Shown: positions 1 to 8,624, counted from the first letter of the stretch. The stretch: 64,000 bases of DNA from Clostridiaceae bacterium OM02-2AC (GCA_003481775.1 QULU01000002.1:1-64000), one strand, 5' to 3'. The notes: generated by a model not told the origin, from the sequence alone. A program made the numbers and translations.

Positions 1-57
1 GATATGATAAGTACCGTAAATTCCGGCTCCTACCACTCCGATTTTAATTTTTTTCAC
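1..57 (-). CDS. Gfo/Idh/MocA-type oxidoreductase, N-terminal 19 residues only
   Basis: Only the beginning of this gene lies in the window; it runs off the left edge. A GTG start at 55-57 is preceded by AGAGGT with six bases of spacing. The visible protein is MKKIKIGVVGAGIYGTYHI, a first beta strand followed by GAGIYG, the GxGxxG dinucleotide-binding loop of a Rossmann fold. This opening is typical of NAD(P)-dependent sugar or inositol dehydrogenases of the Gfo/Idh/MocA family. It is the last visible gene of the sigma-54 PTS operon, so a role in oxidising the imported sugar derivative is inferred. The family call rests on 19 residues. Confidence 0.65.
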   Translation of the reverse strand, partial: MKKIKIGVVGAGIYGTYHI

Positions 58-108
58 TTCGTTACCTCTTTTCCTATAATACTTATAATAACTGCTCTTT
101 TAATATTT

Positions 109-717
109 TCAGCTATGCATTTTTCTCAACAATCTGGGGGCTACATCTATATTCAATAATACATCCAACACTTTTGTTTGAATCAATGCAAACACAATCC
201 CCATAATAATGGACGTTACCCCATAGGTAAGGAATCCTAAAAGGATGACGATTATATTGATTAAACGCATAGTCTTTGCTATTGAAATAGACGCATTGCG
301 TTTATTAACAATCAACGCAATCACATCAAAACCTACCGTACTTGAATTGGCAATAATACAAAAGTAATATCCGAATCCCACCATAATTGCTGCTATGATT
401 AGACAGACAACCTGATTCATATGCAATGTAAACCCCAATGAGTGAAAAAAGCTAAATAATACCATATAACATAAACTGCTGAAAATTGATTTTAGAAAGG
501 TTTCTTTCCCCAATCCGAATAAACAAAGTGCCAATAAAATAATGGTTATTAGATTTGTTATTAACGATATATCACAATGAATAATATTACTTATCACCAT
601 GGAGAAGCTTGTGATTCCTCCATTAACTATTTCATGCGGAACAGTTATAAAGGCATACGCTGATGTAATGAGCAAATTACCTATTAGAATAAATAAAATA
701 TCTTTTGCTTTGTTCAT
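109..717 (-). CDS. YitT/YczE-family integral membrane protein
   Basis: A 202-residue protein with about five hydrophobic segments. The pattern PHEIVNGGITSF near residue 27 and the later segment containing STVGFDVIALIVNKR match the YitT membrane domain. It lacks the C-terminal DUF2179 domain that many YitT proteins carry (those are usually about 280 residues). The start has AAAGGA upstream at good spacing. It is the fifth gene after the sigma-54 promoter, directly behind the PTS IIB gene. The biochemical role of YitT proteins is not established; the position suggests an accessory transport role, but that is inference. Confidence 0.8.
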   Translation of the reverse strand: MNKAKDILFILIGNLLITSAYAFITVPHEIVNGGITSFSMVISNIIHCDISLITNLITIILLALCLFGLGKETFLKSIFSSLCYMVLFSFFHSLGFTLHMNQVVCLIIAAIMVGFGYYFCIIANSSTVGFDVIALIVNKRNASISIAKTMRLINIIVILLGFLTYGVTSIIMGIVFALIQTKVLDVLLNIDVAPRLLRKMHS

Positions 718-725
718 TATGTCCT

Positions 726-1214
726 TTAATCACTCCTTTCCAGATAGTCCATAATATATGATTTAGGTTCATCTGGAACCATCATACTTGTTAATTCCAC
801 TCCGCGTTTATGCAATTCGCGGAATGCGTCTGCTTCTTCTTGCGTTACACTGACAGTACGTTTAATCTGTACCGTATTTTCTCTATTTGACATATTACCA
901 ACGTTAATAGATTCGATTTTTACCCCCATATCCATCAATCTTACCGCTGTGACCGGTGTAGTTAAAACTAACAGTACGCGCTGTCCTTTATATTTTCCGG
1001 CAAGAATATTTTTAGCTGCAGTATTTACAGTAAGTAAGGAGGTACTCATTCCTGTAGGTACTACCATACGCAAAGCACTTTTTGTTATTTCATCATTCTC
1101 CAAAGCATCATTCGCTACCATGATTCGATTTACTCGAAAATTATTACTCCAAAAAACTGCTACCTGACCATGAATCATTCGATCATCAATTCTAACGTGT
1201 ACAATTCCTTCCAT
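726..1214 (-). CDS. PTS mannose/sorbose-family IIB component
   Basis: A 162-residue cytoplasmic phosphotransfer subunit. It opens with VRIDDRMIHGQV, where the His of RMIHGQ is the phosphorylated residue of the sorbose/mannose IIB family. It takes phosphate from IIA and passes it to sugar carried by IIC-IID. I chose the ATG at 1214, six bases after AGGTG, over an in-frame GTG at 1223 that directly abuts the IID stop codon. It is separate from IIA, as in levansucrase-type systems (levD/levE). The substrate cannot be read from the sequence. Confidence 0.93.
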   Translation of the reverse strand: MEGIVHVRIDDRMIHGQVAVFWSNNFRVNRIMVANDALENDEITKSALRMVVPTGMSTSLLTVNTAAKNILAGKYKGQRVLLVLTTPVTAVRLMDMGVKIESINVGNMSNRENTVQIKRTVSVTQEEADAFRELHKRGVELTSMMVPDEPKSYIMDYLERSD

Positions 1215-1223
1215 ATAATTCAC

Positions 1224-2033
1224 CTACCCTAAGATTCCAAAGAAACCGCAGAGAATCGAAAATGCGATTAGAATCAATACAGCTTTTGTAGAATTTATAT
1301 TCTTTTTCCCTAATAACCAATAGACACCTGCAACAATCAAAACTGGAAGAAGGGATGGCATAATTTTATCTACAAAAGATTGTAATTCCATTTCTATCTC
1401 TCCACTTTTGTATACAAGTGCAAAATTTGCTTTTACAACACTTGGTATCAATGCACCAATAACCATGATACCTAGAATATTAGCGCACTCAGTAATCTTC
1501 TTCAGCTGTGTTTCCATCGTATTAACAAGCTTAACACCTTGTTTATATCCAAGATGCATCAATTCATAGGATGCAAACACTTTCGCAAGATTTGCTGCAA
1601 TCCATAACCAAATTCCAACTGTGCTTCCTTCCAGTGCCATATATGCTGCGATAGCACCGAAAACGGTTTTAATAATTGCTTGAAATAATGTATCGTTAAT
1701 ACCTGCTAACGGTCCCATAAGCCCTGTTTTTATAGCAGCTACAACTTCTGTACTATTTTCTTTTTCCTTTTCCTCAATACCAACAGAAATCCCCATAATC
1801 AAAGGTACTAAATAGGAGCCTGAATTAAAGAATTGCATATGATTAATCACTGATTTATGCATACCTTTTTCATCATCTTTATAAATTTTTCTCAGAATAG
1901 GCATAACAGAATACGCAAATCCAAGTGCCTGCATTTTTTCATAACTCCAAGCGTCCTGTCCGTGTGTAATCCAACGGAAAAAGCTTTTATTTAAGTCTTT
2001 TTTCGTTACCTCATAATGATTATTCGTTTTCAT
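1224..2033 (-). CDS. PTS mannose-family IID component
   Basis: A 269-residue membrane subunit that forms the sugar channel with IIC. Family hallmarks include TGLMGPLAGINDTLFQ near the middle and a polytopic C-terminal half. The ATG at 2033 sits eight bases after GGAGGAG, so an upstream in-frame GTG at 2048 is rejected. The start overlaps the end of the IIC gene by 14 bases, implying translational coupling. Operon order IIA-IIC-IID-IIB is unusual, since IIB more often precedes IIC. Confidence 0.93.
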   Translation of the reverse strand: MKTNNHYEVTKKDLNKSFFRWITHGQDAWSYEKMQALGFAYSVMPILRKIYKDDEKGMHKSVINHMQFFNSGSYLVPLIMGISVGIEEKEKENSTEVVAAIKTGLMGPLAGINDTLFQAIIKTVFGAIAAYMALEGSTVGIWLWIAANLAKVFASYELMHLGYKQGVKLVNTMETQLKKITECANILGIMVIGALIPSVVKANFALVYKSGEIEMELQSFVDKIMPSLLPVLIVAGVYWLLGKKNINSTKAVLILIAFSILCGFFGILG

Positions 2034-2805
2034 AAAAATCTCCTCCACGATCTACAGCAGATACCATTGGTTCATTACTTGTAATTTGCTTAAAGCGAAT
2101 CAAAGCCAGACCTGCACCTACAAGTGCAACAGCAAGCATTGGTAATTGCATATAGCTTGCTAATACAAAACCAATAATAAGATATCCATAGAAGTTTTTA
2201 ATTGGAAGATAGCGAAGCAATATCGCTACACCAAGTGCCGGTAATACTCCACCTGCTATTTTAAGTCCATCCATCAACCACTGTGGTGCAATTTCAATTG
2301 CCTTTTCTACAATATCTGATCCGAAGTACAATGCTAAGAAAATCGGAATGAAACGTGATAATCCCCAAGATAAGATTCCTGTAAGGTGCCATCTTTCAAC
2401 ATTCTTGTAATTATGTTGTTCACATGCATGTTCTGCACGATGCTGGAAGAATGAGTTGATAAAACGAGCAAGAACGTCCATCTGCATTAGTAATAATCCA
2501 ATCGGTACCGCTAATGCAAGTGCAAATTCTATTCCCTGATTGCTTGCTACTGCAAATGCTGTCGATATGATTGCAGCAGCCATATAATCAGGAATACTTG
2601 CACCACCATATGTTCCGATACCTAGTACCATCAATTGTAGTGTACCACCAATCTCAAGTCCTATTTTTACATCTCCCATGATTAGCCCGGCAAACAAACC
2701 GGTAACAACTGGTTCAAAAATACCAACTTTTGTATTAAGATCGTCATAAATCGCTAAAAAGCCAAATGCTGATAATAGTAAAATTTGCCAAAATTGTATT
2801 TCCAT
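2020..2805 (-). CDS. PTS mannose/sorbose-family IIC component
   Basis: A 261-residue integral membrane protein, about eight hydrophobic segments, of the EII-Sor IIC family. The segment VVTGLFAGLIMGDVKIGLEI followed by GGTLQLMVLG is the conserved pattern of this family. The downstream HRAEHACE motif matches the conserved HRAEHA of mannose-type IIC proteins; the second PTS in this window has the same motif. It starts with ATG after AGGAGG. It pairs with the IID gene immediately downstream. Substrate unknown. Confidence 0.93.
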   Translation of the reverse strand: MEIQFWQILLLSAFGFLAIYDDLNTKVGIFEPVVTGLFAGLIMGDVKIGLEIGGTLQLMVLGIGTYGGASIPDYMAAAIISTAFAVASNQGIEFALALAVPIGLLLMQMDVLARFINSFFQHRAEHACEQHNYKNVERWHLTGILSWGLSRFIPIFLALYFGSDIVEKAIEIAPQWLMDGLKIAGGVLPALGVAILLRYLPIKNFYGYLIIGFVLASYMQLPMLAVALVGAGLALIRFKQITSNEPMVSAVDRGGDFYENE

Positions 2806-2816
2806 ACTATTTCCTC

Positions 2817-3227
2817 CTATTCATTTCCTTCATTCGTTGAAGCATATAGTTCCATAAAAGATGGTTTCCCAGATGTCAGAAGTCCCTGCGCTATTATCTG
2901 AAGATCCTCATTGCGTTTCATATAGGCTTCCAGCAGTACATTCAGGTTCATTCCGCATAGAATCAATCCTTTACAGGAACGCTGTGAAATTAGCTGTGCT
3001 GCTACTCTGGATGGCGTCCCATTCATCATGTCTGCCAGCACAAGAACTTCATCTTGCCCCCATACCTCATTCAGCTGATGTATTACAGTCTTTTCAAATT
3101 GTTCTACGGATCCGGTTTCATCAAGACATGCATAAGCTACATCTGCCTGCGTTCCCAGTATCATCGGCATTGTGTCATAAAACCCCTTGGCAATAACACC
3201 ATGTGATACAAGTAAAATTTTATACAT
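2817..3227 (-). CDS. PTS mannose/fructose-family IIA component
   Basis: A 136-residue soluble phosphocarrier. It begins MYKILLVSHGVIAKGF; the His of SHG is the site phosphorylated by HPr. The central segment VLVLADMMNGTPSRVA corresponds to the DLxGGTP region of the family, here with NGTP. The ATG at 3227 lies behind AAAGGTGGTGATC, a near-perfect ribosome-binding site; longer in-frame starts include this site and are rejected. It is the first gene after the sigma-54 promoter at 3258-3274. Confidence 0.93.
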   Translation of the reverse strand: MYKILLVSHGVIAKGFYDTMPMILGTQADVAYACLDETGSVEQFEKTVIHQLNEVWGQDEVLVLADMMNGTPSRVAAQLISQRSCKGLILCGMNLNVLLEAYMKRNEDLQIIAQGLLTSGKPSFMELYASTNEGNE

Positions 3228-3257
3228 ACGTCGATCACCACCTTTCACCAGTGTTCT

Positions 3258-3274
3258 AGCAATTTACGTGCCAA
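3258..3274 (-). promoter_or_regulatory. Sigma-54 (-24/-12) promoter of the PTS operon
   Basis: On the minus strand the sequence reads TTGGCACGTAAATTGCT, a full match to the RpoN consensus TGGCAC-N5-TTGC(A/T). It sits 31 bases before the IIA start. The LevR-type activator encoded upstream carries the GAFTGA loop needed to work with this sigma factor, which supports the call. Confidence 0.92.
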
Positions 3275-3288
3275 TTTTGTGTCAACTT

Positions 3289-5961
3289 TTATTTCCGCAT
3301 TTGAATCATAGAAAGAATACTTACAATTTCTGCATCTGTTATATGAATATTGAACTTCTTCTCAACTCTTGAAAACGCTTTAGATATCAGCTTAATTTCA
3401 CTTTTATGTTCCAGCATCCATGCTTCACTTTGGTAAATATCCTCATCACAATTCTTTAATAAAGCACGTTCAATTAAAACTGCTACATGAAGAAATAACA
3501 TCATACGTATATCAGTGTCAAACTTTAAATGCATCCCAATTTCAGTGTCAAATATTACAGTTTCTACATCATCAATAATGGTCTGCGGATTCAAAAACAC
3601 CAGACGATTGATTAAATTTTCTAGAGAAAATGATTTGATAATTTTTTGTTGAATCAAATTAAAATCAGCATGTGCATCTGCTCCGACAATTTTATCCATA
3701 AAGATTGCAATATCCTGTGTCTGCTCATTATTCATAAGATGGTTAATATTGATACAATCCATATCTGCAACATCCAAATCTGATGTTCCAACCAAACATT
3801 GTACATCATAGTCATGAAATACCTGATTGTTTTTCCCCTCCTTCATAATTTTCATATAATCACAGGTCAATAATTCATATTCCGGCTGTACAAAATCCTT
3901 CATAATATCTTTTATCTTTTCCGCTGTTCCAATACCGGAAATGCATACACAAACAACAGCTTTCTTACGTTTTTTCGGAGGTAAATAGCGATAGTGCAGC
4001 TTTGTTTGTTCACTAATATCCTGCAGAAGCTTAGCAATCGGTACTTCTTTACGAATCATATCGCCGACTTGCAAAGCCAACGCTGTACTAACAGAATCTA
4101 TGATACCGATTTCTTGATAATCGTTTACTTCCATATACTTGTCTATTTCCATCAGGGATCCCATATCAACAAGGATAAGTGTAGGATAGTTCGGATTGAT
4201 TCTTTCCATATACTTTTTAAGGAGTGTTGAAAACAGTTCATAGGATGTGTGAATCGGCATATCAAAAGCCTCGAATATATATTCCTCCAGCATTTCATTT
4301 GCGGCTGAGGAAATAGAGGTTGCGGTAGAGTTTCCGTGCGCCATAATCAAAGCATTACAACATACCGCCTTACTTCCGCAATTGGTAACAATGATATAAA
4401 GAAGAATATAGAATTGTAAATGTGAACGCATATGAATACCAAGTGCTGTTTCTAGTTGATAAATAAGACGCTGTGCCACGGAAAATAATTTAAAATGATA
4501 ACCTTCTAATCGCTGAATTTCTGCTGTAAAGGATTTATCCAAATCTTTGAAACAATCTTCTCCATAGCGTTCTAATAAACAAGTGATAATTTTACCGGTA
4601 TTCATAGCTAAATGGATGCCGTTTTTTTCTTCAAAATCTGTTATCACAACTTCAATCAGAGAAGCCTGTAAAGCATGTTCAGGAGCTAAGTGATATGTAT
4701 CCAGAATGCGATACAGTGCTTTTTGCATCGTTCCTATATCTTGAAACTCGTGTTTACTTTCCACATAATTCGATTGAAATTCACGCAAGATATTTGTTAA
4801 ATCCTGCTCATGATGCAATTCTCTTTCCATTTGTAACTTTTGAAGACGATGTACCACCAAGTCTTCTTTCACATATTCCTTCATTTCTATTTGTGATAGC
4901 TTGCAATCTGCCGGAAGGGATGGAACATCTACCAGAATTTGATCTCTTTTTTGACTGGAATGAAATGCAGAAGCACAGCTATATCGAATAATATTTTGTA
5001 GACTTCCCACATTTCCTTCTGCGTGTAAGGAAAGCAAAAGGTTGATAACTTGCGAACGCACACATACCTCCTGCTCAAATACCTGACATTCCCTGTAATA
5101 AAATAAACGAATCAACTCAAGTTTTTCTTTTATCGGACGTTCTTGCAGTGATGGTATGTGTATAATCATAGGTATTCTTCTGCGCAAAGTATGTGTTAAA
5201 ACCGTTTGCGGATCCTCTGTGGTTGCAAAAATCATACGGACATGTGCTTTGCGCACCGTATCGGTTTCCCCAATTCTTCTATACTCATTCTTATCCATGA
5301 GAAGGAACAGCTTTTCCTGACTTTCACTGCTAAGGCGGTGGACTTCATCAAGAAACAGATACCCTTCATCAGCTTGCTGAATCAAACCAGCCTTTGCTTG
5401 CTCTGCTCCGGTAAACGCCCCTTTCGCATAACCGAAAAGCAGTGCGGATAAAAGTTCCGGATTGCTTGCATAATCCGCACAGTTCAAGGTAATAAACGGC
5501 GCATCTTTTTTTATATTTTCACTTTCCACTGCATAGCTGTGAATCAGCTCTGCCAAAAAGCTTTTCCCTACACCACTGGAACCATTTAAAAGAATCGGTA
5601 ATCCTTTGCCCGGATATTGCACCGCAGAACGGCATTGTTCAATCACATATTGTAAGCTTCCTTGCGCGCCAATAAAGGAAGAAAACACATCCGTTTTCTC
5701 CTCCTGGTTCTTTCCTTCCTCTGTTTCATTGCTCATCAATTGAAACAAAACTGGTCGTGTGTTTGATTTCACAACTCGTTGTTCCATCACTAGTTCATTC
5801 AGATATTGGGAAACAAGATTTCGTCGCATACTCAAATGCTCTGCCAGATCAGCGGCACTGATTCCGTTATTTGACTCTATTGTCAATTCTTTTAGTTTTT
5901 CAAATACAGTATCTTTTACACGCATAATATATTTGATGTCCCCTGCATCTTCTCCTTTCAT
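3289..5961 (-). CDS. LevR-like sigma-54-dependent PTS-regulated activator
   Basis: An 890-residue activator of mannose-family PTS operons. In order: an N-terminal helix-turn-helix (about 15-70), an AAA+ domain with Walker A NGSSGVGKS (about 126-134), the sigma-54 contact loop GAFTGA (181-186) and Walker B YLFLDEVHR, a first PTS regulation domain, a IIA-Man-like domain with the phosphorylatable His in IMAHGNST, a IIB-Gat-like segment at VCVCISGIGTAEK, and a C-terminal PRD. LevR of Bacillus subtilis has the same layout and similar length. ATG at 5961 follows AGGGGA. The gene has its own sigma-54 promoter (6001-6017) and precedes the PTS genes it should control; phosphorylation by EI/HPr and the cognate IIB probably tunes it. 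Confidence 0.93.
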   Translation of the reverse strand: MKGEDAGDIKYIMRVKDTVFEKLKELTIESNNGISAADLAEHLSMRRNLVSQYLNELVMEQRVVKSNTRPVLFQLMSNETEEGKNQEEKTDVFSSFIGAQGSLQYVIEQCRSAVQYPGKGLPILLNGSSGVGKSFLAELIHSYAVESENIKKDAPFITLNCADYASNPELLSALLFGYAKGAFTGAEQAKAGLIQQADEGYLFLDEVHRLSSESQEKLFLLMDKNEYRRIGETDTVRKAHVRMIFATTEDPQTVLTHTLRRRIPMIIHIPSLQERPIKEKLELIRLFYYRECQVFEQEVCVRSQVINLLLSLHAEGNVGSLQNIIRYSCASAFHSSQKRDQILVDVPSLPADCKLSQIEMKEYVKEDLVVHRLQKLQMERELHHEQDLTNILREFQSNYVESKHEFQDIGTMQKALYRILDTYHLAPEHALQASLIEVVITDFEEKNGIHLAMNTGKIITCLLERYGEDCFKDLDKSFTAEIQRLEGYHFKLFSVAQRLIYQLETALGIHMRSHLQFYILLYIIVTNCGSKAVCCNALIMAHGNSTATSISSAANEMLEEYIFEAFDMPIHTSYELFSTLLKKYMERINPNYPTLILVDMGSLMEIDKYMEVNDYQEIGIIDSVSTALALQVGDMIRKEVPIAKLLQDISEQTKLHYRYLPPKKRKKAVVCVCISGIGTAEKIKDIMKDFVQPEYELLTCDYMKIMKEGKNNQVFHDYDVQCLVGTSDLDVADMDCININHLMNNEQTQDIAIFMDKIVGADAHADFNLIQQKIIKSFSLENLINRLVFLNPQTIIDDVETVIFDTEIGMHLKFDTDIRMMLFLHVAVLIERALLKNCDEDIYQSEAWMLEHKSEIKLISKAFSRVEKKFNIHITDAEIVSILSMIQMRK

Positions 5962-6000
5962 AAGAATCCCCTGTCTTTCTTAAATATACAATATAATAGT

Positions 6001-6017
6001 AGCAATTTCTATGCCAT
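6001..6017 (-). promoter_or_regulatory. Sigma-54 promoter of the LevR-like gene
   Basis: The minus strand reads ATGGCATAGAAATTGCT, that is TGGCAT-N5-TTGCT, with the invariant GG and GC elements at correct spacing. It lies 40 bases before the activator start. It forms one arm of an imperfect palindrome whose other arm is the promoter at 6034-6050. TTGACAC lies four bases upstream of its -24 element, as it does close upstream of the PTS promoter at 3258-3274. Confidence 0.82.
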
Positions 6018-6033
6018 TTAGTGTCAAATTTTT

Positions 6034-6050
6034 TTGGCATGGAAATTGCT
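6034..6050 (+). promoter_or_regulatory. Sigma-54 promoter of the PHP phosphoesterase gene
   Basis: The plus strand reads TTGGCATGGAAATTGCT, matching TGGCAT-N5-TTGCT. It points toward the PHP gene starting at 6075. With the promoter at 6001-6017 it makes a divergent pair separated by only 16 bases, so the two may compete for polymerase or be co-activated. Confidence 0.87.
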
Positions 6051-6074
6051 GCTTTATGCATGAGAGGTGACACT

Positions 6075-7022
6075 ATGAAAAAATTTGAACAATTTGATAC
6101 AAACAAGCGCTGGTACAAAGCTAACTTCCATGCTCATTCTACAAGATCCGATGGATTACTTACTCCCGAACAAATGATTAAGTGCTATAAAGAACAAGGA
6201 TATTCGATTCTTACTTTATCTGAACATGAAAAGTATACAGATACTGAAGAATTTGACACAAACGATATGATTGTTTATCCTGGGATAGAAAGAAGTATTG
6301 AGCTGCCGGATAAAGAAGCCTTTCATATCCATGGCATTGCCAATTACAGCGAAGAATGCTCAAACCGATATCGCCATGATGAATACATACCGGTACCGAA
6401 ATATAACCATATGCAGGATGTACAAACCATCATTGATGAAGTGAAGGAACGAGGAAACTTTGTTATGTTAAATCATCCTTACTGGTCTTTTAATACCTTT
6501 GAACATCTTCAATCTCTCAATAACTACGATTTTATTGAAGTGTATAATCATAACTGCCATATAGGAACAGATCATGGAAACAATGAAATTTTTTTCGATG
6601 AGCTTCTTAAATATAAAAACGTAAAAGCAGTTGCCGCTGATGATAATCATAATTCTAATCGCTATATTCCCGGTGTTCATATGTGGGATAGCTTTGGTGG
6701 GTTTACCATGCTACAGTTGGATGAGTTTAGTCGAAAGGGAATTAGTGATGCTCTAAAAAACGGAAGATTTTATGCTTCTAGCGGACCTGAAATTTATCAG
6801 TTTTCACGATGTGGTAATGAGATTAGTGTTACTTGTAGTAAGGTTGCATCTATTGTATTTAAGGCATGGCCAAAAAGAGGATATTGCATACAGCCAACAA
6901 ATGATAACGGATGTTCTACTGCAACCTATGCCCTTCGCGGTGGTGAAAAATGGATTCGTGTGAAGTGCATAGATGAGAAAGGCAGATGTGCATGGTCAAA
7001 CCCCATCTATCTGGAGGATTGA
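6075..7022 (+). CDS. PHP-domain metal-dependent phosphoesterase
   Basis: A 315-residue cytoplasmic hydrolase. The N-terminal motif NFHAHSTRSDG is the first metal-binding motif (HxH...SDG) of the polymerase-and-histidinol-phosphatase superfamily; further candidate ligands are SEHEKY, the PGIE segment, LNHPYW, and DDNHN. The ATG at 6075 follows GAGAGGTGACACT; an upstream in-frame ATG at 6021 lies over the sigma-54 promoter and is rejected. Divergent transcription from a sigma-54 promoter beside the PTS operon suggests it removes phosphate from an imported, phosphorylated sugar derivative, but the substrate is unknown. Confidence 0.85.
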   Translation: MKKFEQFDTNKRWYKANFHAHSTRSDGLLTPEQMIKCYKEQGYSILTLSEHEKYTDTEEFDTNDMIVYPGIERSIELPDKEAFHIHGIANYSEECSNRYRHDEYIPVPKYNHMQDVQTIIDEVKERGNFVMLNHPYWSFNTFEHLQSLNNYDFIEVYNHNCHIGTDHGNNEIFFDELLKYKNVKAVAADDNHNSNRYIPGVHMWDSFGGFTMLQLDEFSRKGISDALKNGRFYASSGPEIYQFSRCGNEISVTCSKVASIVFKAWPKRGYCIQPTNDNGCSTATYALRGGEKWIRVKCIDEKGRCAWSNPIYLED

Positions 7023-7030
7023 TTTATAGC

Positions 7031-7077
7031 AAAAAATCTTCCTGGTTCCAAAGCTTATGGAGCTAAGAAGATTTTTT
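7031..7077. terminator. Bidirectional intrinsic terminator
   Basis: An 11-bp perfect stem, AAAAAATCTTC paired with GAAGATTTTTT, with U-tracts on both strands. It lies between the convergent PHP gene and DUF4143 ATPase gene and can serve both. Confidence 0.85.
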
Positions 7078-7082
7078 CAATA

Positions 7083-8348
7083 TCAAGGTTTTAAACAGCC
7101 AATAGGAACGATTAGGACCCCATCCTCCCGTCTATATGCAAATTGACCACCGGTAATCACCATGAGGAATGACGGCTCCTTCAGATTGTGCTCCTGTATC
7201 AATGCTTTTAATTTACGTAAATGTGAAGCTCCCTCTTCAATTTCACGGCTGCCCAACTTCATTTCTATTAACGCATAACGACCATCACGTAAATGTAGAA
7301 CAGCATCACATTCCAGACCGTAGCGATCATGATAATATGATATTTCTCCACCCAGATGCTGGGAATAAATACGCAGATCACGAATCACAAGAGATTCAAA
7401 CAAAAATCCAAGGGTATTGAGATCCTGCATTAACCCCTCATAAGTAAGCCCCAGGGAAGCGCATGCAAGAGAAGGATCGACAAACCCTCTTTTTGTTCCG
7501 GAACGAATTGCTGTTTTTGAACGGATTGCTGGATTCCATGCAGGTATATCCTCTATAACAAATAAGCGCTCCAATGCATTTAAATAGGAGAAGAATGTCG
7601 TTTCTGAAATATTCTGGTCATTCGCAATCACACCCTTACGTATCGTCGCTTTTGTAGCCAGAGTGGATACATTTCGTGCATAGGAACGAAGTATGGATCG
7701 TATCCTTTGTGGATTTCTCATACTCTCATCTAATCTTGAAACATCGCTTTCACATAATGCATCTACATAACTGGAGGTTATCAGAAAAGATGCTCTCGCA
7801 CTTTTCCCAATCGATGCAGGCCAGCCTCCTCTACATATGACATAAGCAATGTCTTCCACTCGCATAAAAGACGATATTCCATTTATATCCGTAATACCAT
7901 TAAACAGCGCTTCCAGTGATATGTTTCCATTTGACTCTTTGGACTCGTATAAGCTCATTGGATACATCTTTACTCTTGCAATTCGGCCTGTACCTGTATG
8001 CATCCTGCTATTATCTACAGGTACCGCAGAGCCTGTCAATATAAATTGTCCGGATGAATTTCTATTATCCACTTCCGTACGGACACTATCCCATAAAGTG
8101 GGAGCAGTTTGCCATTCATCTAAAAGCAGCGGGGTATCTCCCTTTAAAATCAGAGAAGGGTTTACATCTATCATCTTCATATATTCGTGTGCTTTCGCAG
8201 GATCCTGAAGTTGAATAACACTTCGTGCCTGTTGTTTAGCAGTTGTAGTTTTTCCACACCATTTGGGTCCAACAAGCAAAACAGCTCCAAAGACCTCCAG
8301 ATATTCTGTTAATATCCCATCGATAATTCTTTTCATATATTCAGCCAT
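7083..8348 (-). CDS. AAA-type ATPase with DUF4143 domain
   Basis: A 421-residue protein of the common AAA_14/DUF4143 type. Walker A is LLVGPKWCGKTTTA near residue 30, Walker B is TPLLLDEWQ near 93, followed by sensor-like ILTGSAVP. The C-terminal part ends in a PD-(D/E)XK-like segment, GLECDAVLHLRDGRYALIEM, typical of DUF4143. ATG at 8348 is nine bases after AGGAGGT; an in-frame GTG nine bases upstream is too close to that site. The function of these stand-alone ATPases is not established. Its leader contains three copies of a 23-bp-spaced repeat (8411-8470), a candidate operator. Confidence 0.88.
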   Translation of the reverse strand: MAEYMKRIIDGILTEYLEVFGAVLLVGPKWCGKTTTAKQQARSVIQLQDPAKAHEYMKMIDVNPSLILKGDTPLLLDEWQTAPTLWDSVRTEVDNRNSSGQFILTGSAVPVDNSRMHTGTGRIARVKMYPMSLYESKESNGNISLEALFNGITDINGISSFMRVEDIAYVICRGGWPASIGKSARASFLITSSYVDALCESDVSRLDESMRNPQRIRSILRSYARNVSTLATKATIRKGVIANDQNISETTFFSYLNALERLFVIEDIPAWNPAIRSKTAIRSGTKRGFVDPSLACASLGLTYEGLMQDLNTLGFLFESLVIRDLRIYSQHLGGEISYYHDRYGLECDAVLHLRDGRYALIEMKLGSREIEEGASHLRKLKALIQEHNLKEPSFLMVITGGQFAYRREDGVLIVPIGCLKP

Positions 8349-8410
8349 AGTATGCACACCTCCTATTCTATAAGAAGTATACCCTTATTTTCGATGAGTA
8401 TCAAGCGAAT

Positions 8411-8470
8411 TAAAGTAATTTGTGCTTTTTCACTAATGTAATTTGTGGTATTTCATTAAAGTGATTTGTG
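8411..8470. repeat. Three direct repeats at exact 23-base spacing upstream of the ATPase gene
   Basis: TAAAGTAATTTGTG (8411), TAATGTAATTTGTG (8434) and TAAAGTGATTTGTG (8457) recur every 23 bases, slightly over two helical turns. They lie 63-122 bases before the ATPase start. Evenly phased short repeats of this sort usually bind a regulator cooperatively. The rest of the 8358-8677 gap shows no gene. Confidence 0.75.
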
Positions 8471-8624
8471 CCAAACTATCTTTATCGTTTATGATCGTTA
8501 TAAATGATATACACATCCTCTATTTTATAGTAAGCCGGCAAAAGGATATGCAATACCACCCCTTTGATAGTAATACCATTCCATCACGGTACAAAAGTTC
8601 CAGCCTCCATCTGTAGGCAAATAC

